Shown here: one piece after another, positions 7,484 to 13,327 of the stretch | Position numbering within the stretch: the first letter of the stretch is position 1 | Layout of the letters: each line of letters begins with the position of its first letter | DNA from: JBKPRX01 sp046734795 | GTDB lineage: Bacteria; Actinomycetota; Thermoleophilia; Gaiellales; Gaiellaceae | Reading direction: 5' to 3' | Length of the DNA: 14,139 bases | Assembly: GCA_046734795.1 (NCBI GenBank) | Contig: JBKPRX010000099.1 | Location: 1-14,139, forward strand | Program-made: the position numbers and the translations under genes | Notes under the pieces: model-generated | The model's database searches: none | The model's input: the letters and a program-made list of their open reading frames with translations, nothing else | What the model was told of the DNA's origin: nothing

Positions 7484-8248
7484 GTGCGGATCGACGGCGC
7501 GGCGTTTCTCGTCACGGGCGGAGGCTCCGGTCTCGGCGCCGCGACCGCGCACGTGCTCGCCGCCGAGGGCGCGAAGATCCTCGTTGCGGACGTGAACGAG
7601 GAGACGGGCCAGGAGGTCGCGGGCGCCACCGGAGGACGCTTTCTCAAGACCGATGTCACCGACGAAGCGAGCGTGAAGGCCGCAGTCGCAGCCGCACAAG
7701 AGCTCGGCGCTCCGCTCGCAGGCGCCGTCAACTGCGCCGGAATCGGCGGCTCGCGCCTCGTCGTCGGCCGGGACGGCGAGCCGTACGAGCTCGAGCCTTT
7801 CCGCCGGATCGTCGAGGTCAACCTCATCGGCACGTTCAACGTGATCCGGCTCGTCGCGGCGGCGATCGCCGCACAAGACGCTCCGGGCGCGGGGGAACGC
7901 GGCGTGATCGTCAACACCGCGTCGGTCGCGGCGTTCGACGGGCAGATCGGCCAAGCCGCCTACAGCGCCTCGAAGGGCGGTGTCGTCGGCATGACGCTTC
8001 CGATCGCGCGCGAGATCGCGCGGCACGGAATCCGCGTCGTCACGATCGCGCCCGGAATCTTCGATACGCCGATGCTCGGGCAGCTTCCGGAGGAGATCCG
8101 CGCAGCGCTCGCTAAGCAGGTTCCGTTCCCTCCGAGGCTCGGCCGGCCGGACGAATACGCGGCGCTCGTCCGCCACATCGTCGAGAACGAGATGCTGAAC
8201 GGCGAGGTCATCCGCCTCGACGGCGCGATTCGCATGGCGCCGCGATAG
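7484..8248 (+). CDS. HSD10-type SDR (3-hydroxyacyl-CoA / 3-hydroxy-2-methylbutyryl-CoA dehydrogenase-like)
   Basis: A 254-residue short-chain dehydrogenase with TGGGSGLG (11-18), VNCAG (82-86), Asn113 in VNLIGTFNVIRLVA, Ser147 in NTASVAAF, and Tyr160-SAS-Lys164: a complete tetrad. The stretches GTFNVIRLV, QAAYSASKGG, VGMTLPIARE, VPFPPRLG and LNGEVIRLDGAIRM closely resemble human HSD17B10 (HSD10) as I remember it. That enzyme oxidises 3-hydroxyacyl-CoA, including 3-hydroxy-2-methylbutyryl-CoA in isoleucine breakdown, using NAD+. GTG 7484 is chosen because homology begins at RIDGAAFLVTGG; an in-frame TTG at 7466 would add six residues. No good Shine-Dalgarno sequence precedes either. It lies 27 bp after the GH76 gene and may be cotranscribed with it, while functionally belonging with the minus-strand acyl-CoA genes. 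Family is firm; physiological substrate is inferred. Confidence 0.9.
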   Translation: MRIDGAAFLVTGGGSGLGAATAHVLAAEGAKILVADVNEETGQEVAGATGGRFLKTDVTDEASVKAAVAAAQELGAPLAGAVNCAGIGGSRLVVGRDGEPYELEPFRRIVEVNLIGTFNVIRLVAAAIAAQDAPGAGERGVIVNTASVAAFDGQIGQAAYSASKGGVVGMTLPIAREIARHGIRVVTIAPGIFDTPMLGQLPEEIRAALAKQVPFPPRLGRPDEYAALVRHIVENEMLNGEVIRLDGAIRMAPR

Positions 8249-8333
8249 CGCGCCGTCACTCGGTTCAGGGATCGACAGCGGCTTTTGTCGCGTCAATAGT
8301 GCGTACGAGGCGGCGTCCCGTCTCACTGCGGCT

Positions 8334-8453
8334 ATGCGGCTTGACCCGAACACTCACTCGTTCGTCCTTGCCACGGCGTTCATCACGTCGATCACGTTCA
8401 TGATCTTCGCGATGAACCTGCTCGCGCTCGTCTTGCAGCGCGTGCTCGGCTAG
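8334..8453 (+). CDS. Small single-pass membrane protein, 39 residues, unknown function
   Basis: ATG 8334 to TAG 8451-8453 encodes 39 residues starting MRLDPNTHSF. A hydrophobic core then runs about 25 residues (FVLATAF, then ITSITFMIF, then AMNLLALVL), and the end is QRVLG. Nearly every codon ends in G or C, as in the neighbouring real genes, which argues for coding. The hydrophobic stretch is long enough for one membrane helix. There is no recognisable family, and no strong Shine-Dalgarno sequence lies in the preceding 15 bases, which lowers confidence. It stands alone between the HSD10-like gene (85 bp upstream) and a hairpin followed by the convergent DUF192 gene. Confidence 0.5.
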   Translation: MRLDPNTHSFVLATAFITSITFMIFAMNLLALVLQRVLG

Positions 8454-8483
8454 CGCGTTCCTTCACGCGCCGTCAAAGGACAA

Positions 8484-8500
8484 GGCCGGCGACGCCGGCC
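8484..8500. terminator. GC-rich hairpin between convergent genes, possible bidirectional terminator
   Basis: GGCCGGC-GAC-GCCGGCC is a perfect 7-bp stem with a 3-nt loop, lying 30 bp past the small membrane gene stop and 18 bp past the convergent DUF192 stop. The plus side continues GTTTCGCC and the minus side TTGTCCTTTG, so there are only short, weak T-runs. The position suits a shared terminator, but poor U-tracts leave the call uncertain. Confidence 0.45.
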
Positions 8501-8518
8501 GTTTCGCCGTGGTCCGGG

Positions 8519-8881
8519 CTACGCGGCTTCGGACTCGAGCTGCAGTTGCGCGCCCGGTCGGAGGCCGCGTCGCTCCGCCTCGCCGGAGGGGAGTTCGAGG
8601 ACAACGCGCGCGCGGCGATCGGCGACTGTTCGCCACGGAGCGACGTTCGGAGCGACGCGGACGACGCGCAGTTCCTTGTCGAGGAACGCTACGTCGATCG
8701 GGAAACGCATGAAGAAGGTGTGCACGGACGCGGCGGGCCTGAGGAGCACGCCCTCACCGGTCGGCAGATCTGATCGGCCGAGCAGGCCCCGCATGCGTGC
8801 GAGCGGTGTCGTCGCGAGGACGCACCGCTCGCACACGGGGTCGCCCGTCTCGGTGACTAGCGAGACGAGGCGGGAAGCCAC
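8519..8881 (-). CDS. DUF192 family protein with N-terminal CERC motif
   Basis: A 120-residue DUF192 protein carrying RMRGLLGR (29-36), GEGVLLRPAASVHTFFMRF (42-60), PIDVAFLDKELRVVRV (61-76), PWRT (82-85) and VLELPSGEAERRGL (94-107), the complete domain. The biochemical function of DUF192 is unknown. Upstream of the domain, Cys17 and Cys20 form CERC, which could bind metal or be redox active; I believe similar cysteines occur in other actinobacterial members. No signal peptide or membrane segment is seen. GTG 8881 gives a 25-bp overlap with the upstream peptidase-like gene; a second in-frame GTG at 8836 would start just before the CERC motif. The overlap suggests cotranscription with the peptidase-like gene and a link to the cell envelope or pilus locus, which is inference. 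Confidence 0.88.
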   Translation of the reverse strand: MASRLVSLVTETGDPVCERCVLATTPLARMRGLLGRSDLPTGEGVLLRPAASVHTFFMRFPIDVAFLDKELRVVRVAPNVAPWRTVADRRARVVLELPSGEAERRGLRPGAQLQLESEAA

Positions 8882-10386
8882 GTGTACCCGACGTGGATGT
8901 GGTTGTAGTGGTCGGCAAGCGGGAAGGAGGGCCCGCCGAGACCGAGCAACGAGATGATCTGCGCCGGCTCCATCGACTTCGGGAGGAAGAGCAGCGCACG
9001 GATCGCCTTCTCCGTCACGTCGCCGGGCTCCTGGTGTCCCTCGATCGGAACGCCGCCGAGCGCTGCGATGTCGACGGCCTCGCCGTAGACGTGCGCCGAG
9101 ATGACGCCCGGTCGTGCGTAGAGCCGGTGCCCGCTGACGAGGCACGAGACCTGGACGCTGCCGAACGTATCGGCGAGATATCCGATCACCGCGACGACGC
9201 GAACGTCGACCACGCGCGCGGCGAGGTCGGCTCGGCCGGCGCCGTACAGTTCGACATGCGGGTTCTTCAGGAGACGCTGCACGAGGCGGTTCTTGGACGC
9301 GGCGAGCCCGCGAACGAGCGTCTCGGTTCCGACTGCGTGGAAGTAGTGCGAGAGCGCAACCGCGCGATCGGCGTCGGCGCTGTCGCCGAGGATCGTCGCT
9401 GCGGCGCCCCATGCGTCCTTACCGTCAACCTGAAGCTGCGCGAGCTGACGCGCGACGGCGTCCGCATCGGCGGTCGTCCCGTTCGAAAGCGCCGTGTCGC
9501 TGCGCGCTTGGAGTACGCCGAAGAGGAGCGGCCAGTCGACGTTCGCTGCCTGCGCTGCGCCGACGAGCCGGTGAACGAGCGAGCGCTGCATTTGTGCGGT
9601 AGACGGCGTGAACGTCGGCAGGTGTCCACTGAGCCAGGTGACCGACGCGTACTGCTGCGGATAGGTGTCCGATGACGCCGCGGGCTCGACGGATCGCTGC
9701 ACTTTCTTGGCGGTCTTCTGCTTCAGCACGTGCTTCGAGATGCGCTTGGTCACACGAGCCTTCGCCACGGTCTTGTGCGTGCGCGCCGTGGGTGCAGCAG
9801 CCGGAGCCGATGCGGAGACGGCGGCTTGCGGATCGGACGAGGGCTGATCCGTCGCCGGAGCTTCCGGAACTTCCGGTGCCGCGTATGAATCGGCGGGCGC
9901 GGGGGCAGGCGCGGGCGCGGGGGCCGGTGCCGCCTCGGCCGGCGCAGCTTCAGCGGCCGGAGCAGAGTCGGGCGCCGATGCGTCGACGCCGGGGTCGTAG
10001 GCAGCCGCCGGATCGGCGCCTGCGTCTGCCGACGCGTCGTTCGAAGCGGACACTGCGGGCGCAGAAGCTTCGGACGTGAGCTGCTGAACTTCGTCACCGG
10101 CGAATGCCGTGAGCGCGGCGCCGCCGAAGAAGACGAGGGTGAAGACCGTTGCCATCACGGCACGGACGCGCAGCGGTCGTGCCTCACGCTCGGGGCGCGT
10201 CGTGCGCGTTCGCCCCATCAGCGCGAACACCGGATCGTTGCTTTCGACCGACGGCGGACCCGCGGTCGGCGGATCGGCAAGCGGACCCGTGAGCGCTCGT
10301 GCAGCGGCACTCGCCGCCAAGCCCGCGATGAACGCGAACACGATCCTGAAGAAGGACTTGCGGCGGTGCTTCGTCGTGTCAGGCAT
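8857..10386 (-). CDS. Membrane-anchored protein with Ala/Pro linker and C-terminal LAS-type (M15/MepA-like) peptidase domain
   Basis: A 509-residue protein started at ATG 10386, chosen for AGAGGAG seven bases upstream. Order: basic N-terminus, hydrophobic segment 12-30, second membrane segment 75-97 (MATVFTLVFFGGAALTAFA), a low-complexity Ala/Asp/Pro region with AP repeats at 153-165, a Lys/Arg-rich stretch 203-231, an uncharacterised helical domain of about 245-375, and a C-terminal domain with SAHVYGEAVDI (430-440) and DHYNHIHVGY (492-501). The first matches the SxHxxGxAxD zinc motif of LAS peptidases (His432, Asp439). The second resembles the H-x-x-H-x-H ending of MepA (His493, His496, His498). 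LAS enzymes cut peptidoglycan peptides, so a wall hydrolase reaching from the membrane across the wall is plausible. Neither its activity nor its specificity is shown. It is divergent from the Tad pilus operon, so wall remodelling for pilus assembly is a reasonable guess. Confidence 0.68.
   Translation of the reverse strand: MPDTTKHRRKSFFRIVFAFIAGLAASAAARALTGPLADPPTAGPPSVESNDPVFALMGRTRTTRPEREARPLRVRAVMATVFTLVFFGGAALTAFAGDEVQQLTSEASAPAVSASNDASADAGADPAAAYDPGVDASAPDSAPAAEAAPAEAAPAPAPAPAPAPADSYAAPEVPEAPATDQPSSDPQAAVSASAPAAAPTARTHKTVAKARVTKRISKHVLKQKTAKKVQRSVEPAASSDTYPQQYASVTWLSGHLPTFTPSTAQMQRSLVHRLVGAAQAANVDWPLLFGVLQARSDTALSNGTTADADAVARQLAQLQVDGKDAWGAAATILGDSADADRAVALSHYFHAVGTETLVRGLAASKNRLVQRLLKNPHVELYGAGRADLAARVVDVRVVAVIGYLADTFGSVQVSCLVSGHRLYARPGVISAHVYGEAVDIAALGGVPIEGHQEPGDVTEKAIRALLFLPKSMEPAQIISLLGLGGPSFPLADHYNHIHVGYTWLPASSR
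9892..9930 (-). repeat. Alternating Ala-Pro coding repeat
   Basis: This segment encodes residues 153-165 of the peptidase-like protein, a run of alternating Ala and Pro made from GCC/GCG and CCC/CCG codons. It forms an extended, rigid linker between the membrane anchor and the C-terminal domain. Such runs are prone to length change and to assembly error. Confidence 0.75.
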
Positions 10387-10501
10387 TCCAGATCTCCTCT
10401 TCTGGCGCCTGGGCCGCGCGGCGCGTTGCTTCGATTTCCGCTTGCCGCAGCGGTCGTTCACGGGTATCGCCGTGAGGCCGCGCACTCGCATCCCTCGTTC
10501 G

Positions 10502-10564
10502 GATGATCGTCGAAATGGATCACTCTTTCGGGCGATAGCGCCGCGCTCGCTGCCGACGATGATC
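10502..10564. repeat. Imperfect inverted repeat in divergent intergenic region
   Basis: GATGATCGTCG at 10502-10512 faces CGACGATGATC at 10554-10564. The arms pair over seven bases (ATCGTCG with CGACGAT), skip one mismatch, then pair three more. The 41-base centre contains its own GC-rich inverted segment (GGCGATAGCGCC). It could be an operator-like site or a folded 5' leader of the minus-strand peptidase-like transcript. It matches no riboswitch I could recognise. Confidence 0.4.
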
Positions 10565-10672
10565 GGCCCAGCAAGTAGGAAAGTCGTAAGAAAAATCGGG
10601 TGTAGCGGCCCACGCCAGATTCAACGAAGGGAATCCTCAGCGTGGTTGCCATGCCGCCGTACGAATCGAACC

Positions 10673-10732
10673 TGATTCACCCACCGGTTAGCCGGCTCGC
10701 CGCGCACGACTCGCCGGAAGGGAGGTGAATCA
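10673..10732 (+). promoter_or_regulatory. Inverted repeat that would sequester the flp Shine-Dalgarno sequence
   Basis: TGATTCACC (10673-10681) is the exact reverse complement of GGTGAATCA (10724-10732). The right arm overlaps the strong Shine-Dalgarno GGGAGGTGA eight bases before the ATG at 10737. Extra C-G pairs can extend the helix inward past bulges, and the 42-base centre contains a smaller CCGG-TTAG-CCGG hairpin. If transcription starts upstream of 10673, the ribosome site of the major pilin would be paired, so translation could be gated by temperature, a protein or a ligand. The pairing is seen directly; regulation is inferred. Confidence 0.55.
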
Positions 10733-10736
10733 CACA

Positions 10737-10940
10737 ATGTTGAAGCTCTTCGTCGAGACCCAGAATCGGGTCGCCGCCCTCTGGTCGAAGCTGAATGATG
10801 AGGAGAAGGGGCAGACCATGGCCGAGTACGCCGTCGTTCTCGCCGTGATCACCCTGGGAATCCTCGTCGCTCTGACCGCGCTTTCCGGCGGTATCAGCCG
10901 CGCACTGACGAACGTCAAGAACATCTTGCCGGTCTCGTAG
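10737..10940 (+). CDS. flp: Flp-family type IVb pilin (first copy)
   Basis: A 67-residue prepilin. A hydrophilic leader MLKLFVETQNRVAALWSKL followed by NDEEKG ends at Gly25. It is followed by QTMAEYAVVLAVITLGILVA, which has the Tad prepilin pattern: cleavage after Gly, Glu at mature position 5 (Glu30), Tyr at 6, then a hydrophobic assembly helix. Processing would be by a TadV-type prepilin peptidase, and the mature pilin (about 42 residues) would polymerise into the Flp fibre. ATG 10737 is preferred over the in-frame GTG at 10725, because the GTG lies inside the GGGAGGTGA Shine-Dalgarno sequence, which sits ideally for the ATG. As first gene of the operon with the best ribosome site, it is likely the major pilin. 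Confidence 0.9.
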   Translation: MLKLFVETQNRVAALWSKLNDEEKGQTMAEYAVVLAVITLGILVALTALSGGISRALTNVKNILPVS

Positions 10941-10944
10941 TTCC

Positions 10945-10988
10945 GTGGTGGCGGGCCCTCCGCTCCCTCTGTGAGGGCCCGCAACCAC
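10945..10988 (+). promoter_or_regulatory. Strong hairpin between the two flp genes (attenuator or mRNA-stabilising element)
   Basis: GCGGGCCCTC (10951-10960) pairs perfectly with GAGGGCCCGC (10973-10982) around a 12-base loop. After one mismatch, GTGGT (10945-10949) pairs with ACCAC (10984-10988). The helix therefore has about 15 pairs and starts four bases past the flp stop. No U-run follows, so a simple intrinsic terminator is unlikely. Partial attenuation or 3' protection of the first flp message would raise it above the downstream genes, a common need for a major pilin. Confidence 0.65.
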
Positions 10989-11012
10989 ACCGTCTTGAAA
11001 AGGAGATCTACC

Positions 11013-11174
11013 TTGCCGCCGCTTCACTCGCGCCTTACGCACGAGCGTGGTCAAACCATGGCCGAATACGCCCTTGTCATGGGCGTGATCTGCCTCGCCG
11101 TGTTCGCGGCGATCGGGCTCCTTTCTGGCGCTCTCCAGTCAGCCATCACCGCAGTGGGAGCCCTTCTCCCTTAG
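11013..11174 (+). CDS. flp: Flp-family type IVb pilin (second copy)
   Basis: A 53-residue prepilin: short basic leader MPPLHSRLTHERG, then QTMAEYALVMGVICLAVFAA and a short hydrophobic tail ending ALLP. Cleavage is expected after Gly13, with Glu at mature position 5. The mature N-terminus shares QTMAEYA with the first pilin, but the rest differs, so it is a diverged paralogue and perhaps a minor or alternative pilin. TTG 11013 is chosen because AGGAG at 11001-11005 lies seven bases upstream. A GTG at 10971 in the same frame would start inside the intergenic hairpin and has no comparable ribosome site. Confidence 0.85.
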   Translation: MPPLHSRLTHERGQTMAEYALVMGVICLAVFAAIGLLSGALQSAITAVGALLP

Positions 11175-11190
11175 CCGTAGCCAAGCGAAA

Positions 11191-11610
11191 ATGAGCCGCA
11201 GAATTCACGCCGCCACTTTTTTCCGAGCTCGGAGGAGCGAGGACGGGCAAACGCTCGTCGAGTTCGCACTCGTCCTGCCGTTGATCGCGATCCTGCTCTT
11301 CGGTGTCATCCAGTTCGGGATCGTCTTCAACAACTATCTGACGCTCACCGACGCGGTCCGCGCTGGAGCTCGTAGGGCCGCTGTCTCGCGCAATCTCGGC
11401 GCCTCTGGCGCCGTCGGCGCGGCAACGCAAGCCGTCGTCGATTCGGGCGCCGATCTCCAGCTCGCCGACAAGGACGTGACCGTCAACTCGAGCTGGAATC
11501 CGGGCGACAAGGTCACCGTTCAGGCGAAGTACCCCTACTCGATCAACTTGCTCGGAGTCGTCGTCAAGAGCGGCTTCCTCACGAGCCAGACGACGGAGCG
11601 CGTCGAATGA
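11191..11610 (+). CDS. tadE: TadE-like pseudopilin
   Basis: A 139-residue protein with a basic leader ending RSEDG (Gly19), then QTLVEFALVLPLIAILLFGVIQFG (split at 20-43), the TadE-like motif, followed by NYLTLTDAVRAGARRAA (48-64) and a beta-rich C-terminus. Glu24 is mature position 5, so it should be processed by the same prepilin peptidase as the pilins. TadE-type pseudopilins are needed for Flp pilus assembly. It starts 16 bp after the second flp, and its stop overlaps the next start (ATGA at 11607-11610), indicating translational coupling. Confidence 0.87.
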   Translation: MSRRIHAATFFRARRSEDGQTLVEFALVLPLIAILLFGVIQFGIVFNNYLTLTDAVRAGARRAAVSRNLGASGAVGAATQAVVDSGADLQLADKDVTVNSSWNPGDKVTVQAKYPYSINLLGVVVKSGFLTSQTTERVE

Positions 11611-12548
11611 TCGCGCGCGCTCGCCGTGAAGCTTGTCGCGACGAGGGGCAAGCGGCAGTTCTCACCGTCATCTTCCTGGTCGTCCTGCTCGGCATGTCGG
11701 CGTTGGCGATCGACGTCGGCACCTGGTACCACGAGAAGCGCGCACTGCAAGCAGAGGTCGACGCGGCCGCGCTTGCCGGCGCGCAAGCGCTGCCGGAAGA
11801 CACTGGCCAGGCGCGGGCGCTCGCGGTGGAGTACGCGAAGGAGAACGGCGGCGATCTCGATCCCGACGCGATCTCGATCACGAGCGACATCGTCCCGAAC
11901 GACACGATCAACATCCACATGTCGAAGGACGCACCAGGCTTCTTCAGCCGCGTTCTCGGCATCAGCTCCGTCACTGTCGGTGCGAAGGCGTCTGCACGTT
12001 CCGACACTCCGGCTCAAGCGCTCGGGGTCGCGCCGATCGCCGTCAACTGGAAGCACCCGAAGCTCCAATGCGGGAGCATCCCGTGCGCCGGGCAGACGAC
12101 GATCGACCTCATCGACCTGAAGGCGCCTGGCGGAGCCGACGCGGCCGGCGCGTTCGGCCTCATCGAGCTCGACGGCGGCGACGGCAGCGTCGCGGCGAAC
12201 ATCATCGCCGACTGGATCGTCAGCGGCTTCGACGGCTACCTGAAGACCGGCGATTACAACTCCGTCCCCTCGTCGAAGTTCAACGACAGCGCCGTGCGCG
12301 ATGCCATGGCGGCGAGCATCGGGAAGGAGCTGCTCTTTCCGGTCTACAAGAAGATCACCGGCCCGGGTAGCAACGCCGTCTACCAAGTCATCGGCTGGGT
12401 CGGCTTCAGGGTCAGCAGCTTCGACGCGGACGGAAGCAAGGGGAGGGTCTACGGCGAGTTCGTCCGCTTCATCGCCCAGGGGATTCAAGTCACGAAGGCA
12501 AACGAGGTCACCGACTTCGGTGTCCGCTCAATCCAGCTCGTCAACTAG
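11607..12548 (+). CDS. TadG-like pilus assembly protein (Tad N-terminal domain)
   Basis: A 313-residue protein with a short basic N-terminus, a membrane helix (AAVLTVIFLVVLLGMSALAI, 16-35) and the Tad_N hallmark DVGTWYHEKRALQAEVDAAA (36-55) followed by LAGAQALP. The remainder is a soluble, presumably extracytoplasmic domain with Cys155 and Cys160 (LQCGSIPCAG), which could form a disulfide. The membrane helix lacks the Glu at +5 after Gly14-Gln15, so unlike TadE it is probably not handled as a pilin. TadG-type proteins are thought to anchor or initiate the pilus. No von Willebrand-type MIDAS motif was recognised, unlike long TadG proteins. The start overlaps the tadE stop. Confidence 0.8.
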   Translation: MIARARREACRDEGQAAVLTVIFLVVLLGMSALAIDVGTWYHEKRALQAEVDAAALAGAQALPEDTGQARALAVEYAKENGGDLDPDAISITSDIVPNDTINIHMSKDAPGFFSRVLGISSVTVGAKASARSDTPAQALGVAPIAVNWKHPKLQCGSIPCAGQTTIDLIDLKAPGGADAAGAFGLIELDGGDGSVAANIIADWIVSGFDGYLKTGDYNSVPSSKFNDSAVRDAMAASIGKELLFPVYKKITGPGSNAVYQVIGWVGFRVSSFDADGSKGRVYGEFVRFIAQGIQVTKANEVTDFGVRSIQLVN

Positions 12549-12562
12549 CAGAAGGATCGAAC

Positions 12563-13327
12563 ATGACCTACCGCGCCCGCAGCATCTTCATAGCCGTCGC
12601 ACTCGTGGTCGTCGCGACGCTGCTCGTCACGATGTACGTGACGAACTACAAGCGCTCTGTGCAGCGCTCGCAAGAGCACGTCACGGTCTACGTGGCGTCG
12701 AAGGAGATCCCAGTCGGCACGCCCGGCGACGAGGTGGCCTCGAGCTACATCAAGCAGGCCGAGGTTCTCCAGGCAAGCGTCGTTCCGGGTTCTGTGACCG
12801 ACAAGAGCCAGCTCGCCGGGCTCGTCACCGCGCAGGAGATCTTCCCGCGCGAGCAGATCTCGGTGAACAGCTTCAGCACGGTCGCGCAGCACGGACTCCG
12901 TGGCTTCCTCCGCGGGAACGTGCGTGCGGTGCAGATCGCCGGCAATGCGAATCAGACGCTGGCGGGCACGCTTCAGACCGGTGATCACGTCGACGTCGTC
13001 GTCAATGTCACGCTCGACTCGCAGGACGACGTGTTCGTCGACCGGATCGTCCTTCGCAACCTGAAGGTGCTGAAGGCGCCGACGTTGGACGCGACGGCGT
13101 CGAAGCTGTCGTCGGCGTCCAACGACGACATGGCAGTCATGCTCGCCGTCACCGACACCCAGGTGCAGAAGCTCATGTACGCCGTCACGAACGAGGACTG
13201 GGCGCTCGCGCTTCGCCCCGTCGTGAAGGCCGAGGACAGCCCCGAGTCGGTCGAGACGAAGCGCACGATGATCACCGACGGTCTCCGCCCTGCCCAGCTC
13301 CGAGTTGCGTTTGGAGGTTCCCGATGA
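12563..13327 (+). CDS. cpaB: Flp pilus assembly protein CpaB / RcpC
   Basis: A 254-residue protein with an N-terminal membrane helix (residues 7-26) and a SAF-type domain (about 40-105: VTVYVASKEIPVGTP, then REQISVNSF). The conserved LQTGDHVDVVVNV (137-149) follows, and then a C-terminal domain with VMLAVTDTQVQKLMYAVTNEDWALALRP (split at 192-219), all typical of CpaB/RcpC. In diderms the protein works with the secretin; in monoderms it is kept in Tad loci with a less clear extracytoplasmic role. AGAAGG lies just upstream of the ATG. The stop overlaps the next start by four bases (ATGA), as expected for a coupled operon. Confidence 0.87.
   Translation: MTYRARSIFIAVALVVVATLLVTMYVTNYKRSVQRSQEHVTVYVASKEIPVGTPGDEVASSYIKQAEVLQASVVPGSVTDKSQLAGLVTAQEIFPREQISVNSFSTVAQHGLRGFLRGNVRAVQIAGNANQTLAGTLQTGDHVDVVVNVTLDSQDDVFVDRIVLRNLKVLKAPTLDATASKLSSASNDDMAVMLAVTDTQVQKLMYAVTNEDWALALRPVVKAEDSPESVETKRTMITDGLRPAQLRVAFGGSR

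Larger units (their letters stand above)
10387..10736. other. 350-bp gene-free region between divergent peptidase-like gene and Tad pilus operon
   Basis: No convincing coding frame lies here. It must hold the promoters for both the minus-strand peptidase-like gene and the plus-strand pilin operon. The centre (about 10570-10600) is AT-richer than its surroundings, with an A-run in AGTCGTAAGAAAAATCGGG, a reasonable place for promoter elements, but I could not fix a -35/-10 pair. An imperfect inverted repeat lies at 10502-10564 and a second, longer-range one at 10673-10732; both are listed separately. At the left end is AGAGGAG, the ribosome binding site of the peptidase-like gene. Confidence 0.6.

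Noticed and set aside
8270..8292. CGACA-N8-TGTCG hairpin after the HSD10-like gene as a terminator
   Set aside because: The stem is only five pairs and no T-run follows; too weak to call.
6323..8353. Minus-strand open frame of 676 codons across the GH76-like and HSD10-like genes
   Set aside because: The translation is Arg/Asp/Val-rich with no motifs, opposite two well-supported plus-strand genes.
10530..10545. Sigma-28-like -10 element (GGGCGATAGCG) ahead of the pilus operon
   Set aside because: It matches only part of the consensus and has no TAAAG-type -35 at the right distance.
10387..10660. c-di-AMP (ydaO) or c-di-GMP riboswitch upstream of the wall-peptidase-like gene or the pilus operon
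   Set aside because: These switches would make sense here, and a CGAAAGAGTG segment on the minus strand recalls a GEMM helix. The other conserved core segments (GGGGUGAAUC-like, CAGCUAACC-like, GCAAACC-like) could not be found on either strand.
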